Shown: in pieces, positions 1 to 5,185 of the stretch
Position numbering within the stretch: the first letter of the stretch is position 1
Layout of the letters: each line of letters starts with the position of its first letter
Source of the DNA: Mycobacterium sp.
Lineage (GTDB): Bacteria; Actinomycetota; Actinomycetes; Mycobacteriales; Mycobacteriaceae
Direction: 5' to 3'
DNA: 5,812 nucleotides
Assembly (NCBI GenBank): GCA_018500005.2
Contig: JAHBAP020000204.1
Coordinates: 1 to 5,812 of the forward strand
Notes under the pieces: model-generated
What the model saw: the letters and a program-made list of their open reading frames with translations, nothing else
Told to the model about the DNA's origin: nothing
Databases searched by the model: none
Made by a program: the position numbers and the translations under genes

Positions 1-919
1 CGTACCGAAACGGCCGGGTCGACAGCAACGCCGGGAGGGTGCCGGTGCCGACGGACAGCGCCACAACCAACGGCAGGAACAACCCCGCCATCAGCCCGCC
101 GGGGTCAACCATTCCCGATATCGGGTGCGCGTCGTAGCAGTACAGCCCGGCGGCGATGGCGGCCACCAATAGAACCGAGACGTACCCGGCGGCGCGGCGC
201 CCACGATCGCTCAGGCGCAGCCGCCGGACCGCGGCGCAGGCTACGGCACCGGCCACGAACTGGGCGAGGATCCGGGGCAGCCAACTCCACGGCGTGTAAA
301 GCACGCCGCTGCCCAGCAGCAGCACGGTCGGTGGCAGCGCGGCGAAAACCGCCAGCATCAGCAAGGTCCGGGTCCGCGACACCCGGGCGACCCGGAAGAT
401 CACCAGAACCAACAGCCCGAACATCAGGTAGGCCAGCCATTCGGCGCTGATCGACCAGGCTGGCCCGTCCCAACTCGTGCCGTCGAAGAACGGTTCGAAC
501 CACAGCTGGATCATCAGCAGTTGGCGCAGGTAGTTGATGGCGGTCAGCTTCTCGGCGTCCGGCGAGGGGACGTTGCCGACGTGCAGGGTGACGATGATCC
601 ACAGCGCGGCCAAATGCATGGTGACCAGGTAGACCGGCCACACCCGGGACAACCGCAGCCACAGGAAGTGCACCGTGCCGCGAGTCGACCAGGAGGGGCC
701 CATCCGGTCCAGATAGTTCCAGGTGAGCACGAAACCGCTGAGAATGAAGAACAGATCCACGCCCTGGGCCCCGGAGTTGAGCAGCGGGGCCAGGTCGTCC
801 TCGAGCCGAGGAGATGCCTCCCACAGCAGCGGACGGAAATGGAACAGCACCACCCACAAGGCCGCGACGATGCGTAACCCGGTCAGCGCTGTGATCTCTC
901 CGGTCCGCACGCCAGTCAT
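1..919 (-). CDS. Acyltransferase-3 family (OafA/YrhL-like) integral membrane protein, partial at C-terminus
   Basis: Probable membrane O-acyltransferase that moves an acyl group onto a cell-envelope glycan or glycolipid; the acceptor cannot be read from sequence. From the ATG at 919, 306 residues are visible before the left edge. Family marks: an N-terminal helix with the conserved His (H27, in LWVVLFHF), GVDLFFILSGF (residues 53-63), the Arg-rich loop RLSRVWPVY (89-97), and PAWSISAEW (153-161). Several further hydrophobic helices follow (about 162-178, 185-203, 217-230, 246-260, 275-292). Members usually have about 350-400 residues, so the last helices are probably missing. The ATG fits the expected position of the first helix. 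No clear Shine-Dalgarno precedes it, but a TANNNT box lies 8 nt upstream, so a leaderless transcript is possible. It lies 63 nt downstream of nagE on the same strand, with a strong stem-loop between. The family call is firm; substrate and any link to GlcNAc metabolism are unknown. Confidence 0.9.
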   Translation of the reverse strand, partial: MTGVRTGEITALTGLRIVAALWVVLFHFRPLLWEASPRLEDDLAPLLNSGAQGVDLFFILSGFVLTWNYLDRMGPSWSTRGTVHFLWLRLSRVWPVYLVTMHLAALWIIVTLHVGNVPSPDAEKLTAINYLRQLLMIQLWFEPFFDGTSWDGPAWSISAEWLAYLMFGLLVLVIFRVARVSRTRTLLMLAVFAALPPTVLLLGSGVLYTPWSWLPRILAQFVAGAVACAAVRRLRLSDRGRRAAGYVSVLLVAAIAAGLYCYDAHPISGMVDPGGLMAGLFLPLVVALSVGTGTLPALLSTRPFRY

Positions 920-927
920 CTCGTGCG

Positions 928-933
928 AGTCTA
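928..933 (-). promoter_or_regulatory. Candidate -10 box for a leaderless acyltransferase transcript
   Basis: On the minus strand TAGACT fits the mycobacterial SigA -10 pattern TANNNT. It ends 8 nt before the ATG at 919, which would place transcription start at or within about 2 nt of the start codon. Leaderless transcripts are common in mycobacteria, and the lack of a Shine-Dalgarno here agrees with one. No convincing -35 box was seen, so this is a motif match only. Confidence 0.4.
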
Positions 934-955
934 TCGGCCGGGCAGCCTCAGGCAG

Positions 956-986
956 GTGAGCGACGTCCGGTGGACGGTCGGCTCAC
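956..986 (-). terminator. Long stem-loop over the nagE stop codon; candidate terminator without a U-tract
   Basis: The 31-bp segment is nearly self-complementary. Outer arms GTGAG/CTCAC, then CGA/TCG, then CGTCC/GGACG close a 3-nt loop, giving 13 base pairs with two single-base bulges on the nagE-sense arm. The nagE stop codon (complement of 983-985) lies in one outer arm. No run of U follows on the minus strand, so it is not a classical intrinsic terminator. Stem-only structures are often proposed as terminators in high-GC actinobacteria. It could instead stabilise the nagE 3' end, be a processing site, or be a protein-binding palindrome. The structure is seen; its role is inferred. Confidence 0.55.
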
Positions 987-2563
987 AGCACGTCGAGAAT
1001 GTCGTTCTTGAGCGCCTCGGCCTGGGTTCCGAACACCGCCTGCACACTGTTGCCCACCTCGATGACCCCGGCCGCGCCGAGTGCCTTGAGCCGGGCCTGG
1101 TCGACCTTGGTCTTGTCGGCGACGTCCATCCGCAGCCGGGTGATGCAGGCGTCGACGTTGACCAGGTTCTGCCGGCCGCCGAAGGCTGCGATCAACTGTT
1201 CGGCCTTGCTGGCGGTGGTCGACGAGGCCACCGCGGTCGCCACCGCGGCACCTCCCGTGCCGGGGATGGCGGTGGCCGCATCCGGACCCGCGCTGAGATT
1301 GGCCCGTTCCTCGGCCTCGAACTCACCCTCCGGTTCGCGGCCCGGGGTGCGCATGTTCCACTTCACGATCGCGAACCGGAACAGCAGGTAGTAGAGGACG
1401 AAGAACACCAGGCCCATGACGATGAGCAGTGGCACGTTCTTGGCCGCCGGCGCGGTGCCGTACAACAGCAGGTCCATCAAACCGGCGGAGAACGAAAAGC
1501 CCAGGTGGATGTCGAGCAGATAGGCGATCGCCAGCGACAGGCCGGTCAGAAGTGCGTGGATGACGTAGAGCGGGAACGCCACGAACATGAACGCGAACTC
1601 CAGTGGTTCGGTCACGCCGGTGAGGAAAGCCGTCAGGCCGGCTGCCGACAGGATTCCGAACGCCACCTTCTTCTGCCGCTTGTTGGCCACCTGGATCATG
1701 GCCAGCGCCGCGCGGGGCAGACCGAACATCAGGACGGGGTAGAAGCCGGCGGTCAGATGCCCGCCGGTCGGGTCGCCGGCGGTGAACCGCGGCAGTTCGC
1801 CGGTGACGACCGTGCCGTCCGGCTTGGTGAAGCTGCCGTAGAGGAACCAGATGTAGGAATTCAGGATGTGGTGCAGCCCAACCGGAATCAGCATCCGGTT
1901 GGCGAAACCGTAGGTGAATGCACCCAGCGCTCCGGCACCGCCGATGAACTTGCCCAGCCCGGTCAGGCCGGCGTTGAAGATCGGATAGAAGTAGCTCATC
2001 GCGAAAGCGACCACCAGCACGGTCAGCGAGACGACGATGGGCACGAACCTTCGGCCGCCGAAGAAGCCGAGGTAGGAAGGTAACTGGATGGTGTGGTAGC
2101 GGTCGAAGAGCCAGGCGGTGATCAGTCCGACCACGATGCCGCCGAGCACGCTGTAGTTGATCTGCGCCTGTTTACCGGCTTTGTCCAGCACACCGTCCAG
2201 GACGAACGGCGACATGGTCTTGAAAACGGCCTGCATCACCAGGTAGCCGACCACCGCCGACAACGCGGTGGAACCGTCGGCCTTACGGGCGAAGCCGATG
2301 GCCACGCCGACGGCGAACAACATGGCCAGGTTGTCGAACAGGGCCCCGCCGGCCGCGCTCATGGCCTGGAAGAACGGCCCGATCACCGGGGCCTTGATCC
2401 GGCCCAGCAGGTCGTCCTGACCCAGTCGCAGCAGGATGCCGGCCGCCGGCAGCACCGCGATCGGCAGCATGAGGCTCTTGCCGAGCCGCTGCAGTTGGGC
2501 GAAACCGGGGATGTTCAATCCCGATTTCGGTTGTGCGCCTGAGGCTTTGGTTGACTCGCTCAT
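983..2563 (-). CDS. nagE: PTS GlcNAc/glucose-family permease, fused IIC-IIB (EIICB), probably GlcNAc-specific
   Basis: Inner-membrane sugar transporter that phosphorylates its substrate during uptake, giving GlcNAc-6-phosphate inside. It has 526 residues. After a short hydrophilic N-terminus, IIC starts at LQRLGKSLMLPIAVLPAAG (residues 24-42) and runs to about 405 with around ten hydrophobic segments. Signature motifs are GLHHILNS (229-236), AGDPTGG (262-268), FGLPRAALAM (280-289) and GVTEPLEF (316-323), typical of NagE-type IIC. An Ala/Thr/Glu-rich linker (about 405-452) leads to IIB (453-526), with phosphoryl-accepting Cys473 in DACITRLRM. No IIA domain is attached, unlike E. coli NagE (IIC-IIB-IIA); the IIA is the divergent crr gene. 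The ATG at 2563 follows AGGAGG by 12 nt. GlcNAc rather than glucose is favoured by motif similarity and by nagB/nagA next door, but PtsG-type annotation is possible for such proteins. Confidence 0.93.
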   Translation of the reverse strand: MSESTKASGAQPKSGLNIPGFAQLQRLGKSLMLPIAVLPAAGILLRLGQDDLLGRIKAPVIGPFFQAMSAAGGALFDNLAMLFAVGVAIGFARKADGSTALSAVVGYLVMQAVFKTMSPFVLDGVLDKAGKQAQINYSVLGGIVVGLITAWLFDRYHTIQLPSYLGFFGGRRFVPIVVSLTVLVVAFAMSYFYPIFNAGLTGLGKFIGGAGALGAFTYGFANRMLIPVGLHHILNSYIWFLYGSFTKPDGTVVTGELPRFTAGDPTGGHLTAGFYPVLMFGLPRAALAMIQVANKRQKKVAFGILSAAGLTAFLTGVTEPLEFAFMFVAFPLYVIHALLTGLSLAIAYLLDIHLGFSFSAGLMDLLLYGTAPAAKNVPLLIVMGLVFFVLYYLLFRFAIVKWNMRTPGREPEGEFEAEERANLSAGPDAATAIPGTGGAAVATAVASSTTASKAEQLIAAFGGRQNLVNVDACITRLRMDVADKTKVDQARLKALGAAGVIEVGNSVQAVFGTQAEALKNDILDVL

Positions 2564-2575
2564 ATGGGCCCGGCC

Positions 2576-2581
2576 CCTCCT
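2576..2581 (-). promoter_or_regulatory. nagE ribosome binding site with a small hairpin in the spacer
   Basis: AGGAGG on the minus strand lies 12 nt before the nagE ATG, which is longer than usual. The spacer holds GGGC-CGG-GCCC (2566-2576), a 4-bp GC stem with a 3-nt loop that overlaps the last G of the site. Folding would shorten the effective spacing or partly mask the site. The effect is inferred. Confidence 0.6.
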
Positions 2582-2599
2582 AAATCGCGGCTCAGCGGA

Positions 2600-2605
2600 A
2601 GCTTA
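2600..2605 (-). promoter_or_regulatory. Candidate nagE -10 box
   Basis: TAAGCT on the minus strand fits TANNNT and would start transcription near 2593, giving a leader of about 30 nt that carries the AGGAGG site. The sequence 17-18 nt upstream (near 2623-2628) is a poor -35. It overlaps the AAGCTTAGACC stretch and sits beside the 2610-2622 inverted repeat, so a repressor bound there would block it. Confidence 0.3.
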
Positions 2606-2609
2606 GACC

Positions 2610-2622
2610 CCCGCTCCGCGGG
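2610..2622. promoter_or_regulatory. Inverted repeat in the divergent nagE/crr promoter region, possible operator
   Basis: CCCGC-TCC-GCGGG is a perfect 5-bp inverted repeat with a 3-nt centre, midway between the divergent genes. It lies between the likely -35 and -10 of nagE and upstream of the crr promoter, a position from which one regulator could act on both units. Short GC palindromes occur by chance in such DNA, so the operator role is tentative. The regulator is not encoded in the window. Confidence 0.3.
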
Positions 2623-2632
2623 AGAGTCGGTT

Positions 2633-2665
2633 TTGACCTCCCGGGCCTGGGTTGATCTCTATCCT
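2633..2665 (+). promoter_or_regulatory. Candidate promoter of crr-nagB-nagA
   Basis: TTGACC (2633-2638) resembles a SigA -35 and TATCCT (2660-2665) fits the TANNNT -10. The 21-nt spacing is longer than the usual 16-19, so the two may not work together; in mycobacteria the -10 alone can suffice. Start would be near 2672, leaving a leader of about 25 nt that contains the AAAGGAG site of crr. Confidence 0.4.
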
Positions 2666-2683
2666 TGCCCACAGACACCCCGC

Positions 2684-2690
2684 AAAGGAG
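2684..2690 (+). promoter_or_regulatory. crr ribosome binding site that fixes the GTG start
   Basis: AAAGGAG lies 6 nt before the GTG at 2697. An in-frame TTG at 2652 would add 15 residues (MISILAHRHPAKEPP) that are unlike any IIA domain, would overlap the candidate -10 box, and has no such site. The GTG is therefore preferred. Confidence 0.75.
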
Positions 2691-2696
2691 CCTCCC

Positions 2697-3167
2697 GTGA
2701 GCTCAACTCCCGTCTTCGCGCCCGTCGAGGGCCGCGCAATGGCGCTGTCCGACGTCCCCGACCCGGTGTTCTCCGGTGGAATGGTCGGCTACGGCGCCGC
2801 CATCGACCCGCCCCACGAGGTGATCTATGCAGTGGCGCCGGTGGGCGGCAAAATCCTCAAACTGCTGCCCCACGCCTACGTGATCATGACCCCGGAGAAC
2901 GTCGGTGTACTGGTTCACCTCGGCCTGGACACCGTGACGCTCAACGGCGAGGGGTTCACCCCCCAGGTCGCCCAGGGCGACACCGTCGAGGCCGGGCAGC
3001 CGGTGATCATCTACGACGTCCCGGCCATCGTCGCCAAGGGCCTTAGCCCGGTGGTACCGGTCGTGGTGATGGACGAGCGCGAGCCGGCCAACGTCCTCGT
3101 GGTCGACGAGGTCCACGCCGGTGCCGGAATCCCCTGCTGCGCGCACCTTTTCACCGCCAGCAAGTAG
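2697..3167 (+). CDS. crr: PTS IIA component, glucose/GlcNAc (Crr) type
   Basis: Soluble cytoplasmic phosphocarrier that takes phosphate from HPr and passes it to the IIB cysteine of the divergent NagE. It has 156 residues from the GTG, a single IIA-Glc domain of normal size. It opens with the family-like VFAPVEGRAMALSDVPDPVF, then has GxxxGYGAAIDP. The two active-site histidines are His59 (LLPHAYVI) and His74 (VLVHLGLDTVTLNGEGF), 15 residues apart as in E. coli Crr (His75/His90). His74 corresponds to the phosphorylated one. It is the first gene of the crr-nagB-nagA operon, 9 nt before nagB. As a stand-alone IIA it could also serve other glucose-family permeases and take part in PTS signalling; neither can be judged here. 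Confidence 0.95.
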   Translation: MSSTPVFAPVEGRAMALSDVPDPVFSGGMVGYGAAIDPPHEVIYAVAPVGGKILKLLPHAYVIMTPENVGVLVHLGLDTVTLNGEGFTPQVAQGDTVEAGQPVIIYDVPAIVAKGLSPVVPVVVMDEREPANVLVVDEVHAGAGIPCCAHLFTASK

Positions 3168-3176
3168 CACTCGTCC

Positions 3177-3962
3177 ATGGAAGTCGTCATCCTCAAGGAC
3201 ACCGCCGAGATCGGCCGGCTCGGGGCGGACGCCATCGAATCGCTGCTGACCCGCAAACCGGACGCGGTACTGGGCCTGGCCACCGGTTCCTCGCCACTGG
3301 CTATCTACGACGAACTCGTCGCCCGCTACGAGGCGGGGCGGTTGTCGTTCAAACAGGCCCGCGGTTTCACCCTCGACGAGTACGTGGGCCTGCCCGCGGA
3401 CCACCCGGAGAACTACCGGAATTTCATCAACCGGGTGTTCGTCTCCCGGGTCGACTTCGCCCCGGGTGCGGTGCAGGGCCCCGACGGCCTGGCCAGCGAT
3501 ATCCCGGCCGCCTGCACGGCCTACGACCAAGCCATCCGCGATGCCGGTGGGATTGATCTGCAGATCCTCGGTATCGGCACCGACGGCCACATCGGGTTCA
3601 ACGAGCCCGGTTCGTCGCTGGCGTCACGCACCCGGATCAAGACCCTGACCCGGCAGACCCGCCTGGACAACGCCCGTTTCTTCGACGGCGAGCTCTCCGC
3701 GGTTCCCACCCACTGCGTCACGCAGGGCCTGGGGACGATCATGGACGCTCGCCACGTCGTCCTGGTGGCCACCGGGCGATCCAAAGCCGAGGCCGTGCAC
3801 CACCTGGTGGAAGGTGCGGTGAGTGCGATGTGGCCGGCGACCGTCCTGCAGCACCACCCGCACGCCACGGTGCTGCTCGACGACGCCGCCGCACGCCGAC
3901 TGCAACTGGCCGACTATTACCGGGAGACCTTCGAGTCCAAACCCGACTGGCAGGGCATCTAG
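3177..3962 (+). CDS. nagB: Glucosamine-6-phosphate deaminase
   Basis: Cytoplasmic enzyme converting glucosamine-6-phosphate to fructose-6-phosphate and ammonia, the last step of GlcNAc breakdown before glycolysis. It has 261 residues (E. coli NagB has 266). Motifs: phosphate-binding LGLATGSSPL (32-41), TLDEYVGL (65-72) with Asp67, GIGTDGHIGFNEPGSS (132-147) with Asp136, His138 and Glu143, and Lys203. These match E. coli Asp72, Asp141, His143, Glu148 and Lys208 with a constant offset of 5. SSLASRTRIKTLT (146-158) keeps Ser, Arg153 and Lys155 of the E. coli allosteric site, so activation by GlcNAc-6-phosphate is plausible. The ATG is 9 nt after the crr stop and lacks a clear Shine-Dalgarno, suggesting translational coupling. 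The stop abuts the nagA GTG. Confidence 0.97.
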   Translation: MEVVILKDTAEIGRLGADAIESLLTRKPDAVLGLATGSSPLAIYDELVARYEAGRLSFKQARGFTLDEYVGLPADHPENYRNFINRVFVSRVDFAPGAVQGPDGLASDIPAACTAYDQAIRDAGGIDLQILGIGTDGHIGFNEPGSSLASRTRIKTLTRQTRLDNARFFDGELSAVPTHCVTQGLGTIMDARHVVLVATGRSKAEAVHHLVEGAVSAMWPATVLQHHPHATVLLDDAAARRLQLADYYRETFESKPDWQGI

Positions 3963-5108
3963 GTGCTGCTCACGGCCGGCACCGTGCTGACCGGCGCAGA
4001 GTTGTTGCGGCCGGGCTGGATTGAGGTGTCCGGCGAGACCATCGTGGCGGTCGGGACCGGGTTACCCGAGCGTCGGGCCGACCGGGATTTCGGTGCGGCA
4101 ACGGTGGTGCCGGGGTTCGTGGACACCCACGTCCACGGCGGCGGCGGCGGCGCCTTCTCCGATGCCGAACAGGCTGCGTCCGCCGTGGAACTTCACCGAC
4201 GGCACGGCACCACCACGATGATCGCCTCACTGGTCACTGAGGCCCCCGGCGACTTGCTGCGCCAGGTCGGCGCGCTGGCCGAGCAGGTGCACCGCGGCCT
4301 GATCGCCGGTATTCACCTCGAAGGCCCTTGGCTTGCCGCCGAACGCTGCGGAGCCCACGACCCGGCGCTGCTGCGCGATCCCGAAATCGCCGAATTGCAA
4401 GCGGTTTTCGATGCCGGCGGCGGGACCATCCGAATGGTGACACTGGCGCCGGAACGGGCCGGCGGTCTGGAAGCTGTGAGCTGGGTGGTCGACGCCGGCG
4501 CGGTGGCGGCGGTAGGGCATACCGAGGCCACCTACGAGCAGACCCGCGCCGCCATCGACGCCGGTGCCACCGTCGGCACACATCTGTTCAACGCCATGCG
4601 GCCCATCCACCACCGCGAACCGGGCCCGGTGATCGCCCTGCTGGAGGATTCCCGGGTTACCGTCGAGGTGATCGCCGACGGTGTGCACGTCGATGCGGCG
4701 CTGTACCGGCACGTCACCCGCAGCTCTGGATTCGACCGGGTCGCACTGGTGACCGACGCGATGGCGGCAGCCGGCATGGCCGATGGCGCCTACCGGATCG
4801 GCCCGTTGGACGTCGAAGTCTCCGGCGGGGTCGCGCACCTGACCGGGACCGACACCATCGCGGGCAGTACGGCGACGATGGACCGACTGTTCGCGTTCGC
4901 GGCGGCCGCCAATATCCGCGGCGGTTTGCCGCGCGATGACGCCCTGGCGGTGGCGGTAGCGCAGACATCGGTGAATCCGGCTAGGGCTCTTGGCCTACCC
5001 AGCCCGGTGCTGCGTCAGGGAAACACTGCTGACCTGGTGGTACTCGATGACGAACTGGCGGTTTCGGCGGTCATGTATCGGGGCGGACCGGTCATCTCAG
5101 GCGCCTAA
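3963..5108 (+). CDS. nagA: N-acetylglucosamine-6-phosphate deacetylase
   Basis: Cytoplasmic amidohydrolase removing acetate from GlcNAc-6-phosphate to give glucosamine-6-phosphate, the substrate of NagB. It has 381 residues, normal for the family. Metal and catalytic motifs: PGFVDTHVHGGGGG (50-63; His56, His58), GIHLEGPW (116-123; Glu120), VGHTEATY (184-191; His186), GTHLFNAM (205-212; His207) and LVTDAMAAAG (262-271; catalytic Asp265). An intact HxH suggests a two-metal site, unlike the single-metal E. coli enzyme. Cys129 in the loop after GPW matches the lid cysteine reported for mycobacterial NagA. A C-terminal strand domain (NTADLVVLDDEL) completes the fold. The GTG directly follows the nagB stop with no gap, and an AGGG inside nagB (3952-3955) lies 7 nt upstream, so nagA is coupled to nagB. 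No convincing terminator follows. Confidence 0.97.
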   Translation: MLLTAGTVLTGAELLRPGWIEVSGETIVAVGTGLPERRADRDFGAATVVPGFVDTHVHGGGGGAFSDAEQAASAVELHRRHGTTTMIASLVTEAPGDLLRQVGALAEQVHRGLIAGIHLEGPWLAAERCGAHDPALLRDPEIAELQAVFDAGGGTIRMVTLAPERAGGLEAVSWVVDAGAVAAVGHTEATYEQTRAAIDAGATVGTHLFNAMRPIHHREPGPVIALLEDSRVTVEVIADGVHVDAALYRHVTRSSGFDRVALVTDAMAAAGMADGAYRIGPLDVEVSGGVAHLTGTDTIAGSTATMDRLFAFAAAANIRGGLPRDDALAVAVAQTSVNPARALGLPSPVLRQGNTADLVVLDDELAVSAVMYRGGPVISGA

Positions 5109-5173
5109 CGATTGGGTCTTGGCTCCGCATCGTCCCTCGCGCGCGCAGGCTGCGTTGTGGTCTGGTGGATCAG
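5109..5173 (+). other. Short intergenic stretch between nagA and the secreted-protein gene
   Basis: These 65 bases hold no hairpin with a U-tract and no TANNNT box at a useful place. A CG-alternating run (CGCGCGCGC, about 5149-5157) is the only notable feature. The downstream gene could therefore be read through from the nag operon, or have a promoter I cannot recognise, for example inside nagA. Confidence 0.4.
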
Positions 5174-5185
5174 GTGAGCACTTCC

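Noticed and set aside
105..857. 250-codon minus-strand frame overlapping the acyltransferase
   Set aside because: It is a shifted frame of the real gene, with an Arg/Ala/Pro-rich sequence. The frame starting at 919 carries the acyltransferase motifs and membrane helices.
923..2083. 386-codon plus-strand open frame opposite nagE
   Set aside because: Its product is a His/Gln/Arg/Gly-rich low-complexity chain typical of antisense frames in GC-rich genes, and the minus-strand frame encodes a clear PTS IICB. No ribosome site or promoter was seen.
2652..2696. TTG start extending crr by 15 residues
   Set aside because: It would place the start inside the promoter region, and AAAGGAG at the right distance supports the GTG at 2697.
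2703..3590. 295-codon minus-strand open frame opposite crr and nagB
   Set aside because: It spans two well-identified genes on the other strand and has an Asp/Val/Gly/His-rich antisense composition with no motif.
4135..4151. GGC run in nagA as a possible slippage site
   Set aside because: It encodes the glycine loop after the HxH metal motif, a normal part of this family, and the gene is in frame throughout.
4227..4838. 203-codon frames on both strands inside nagA
   Set aside because: Arg/Gly-rich out-of-frame translations of nagA with no motifs.
5149..5157. CG-alternating run after nagA as a terminator
   Set aside because: It cannot form a stem with a workable loop and no U-tract follows.
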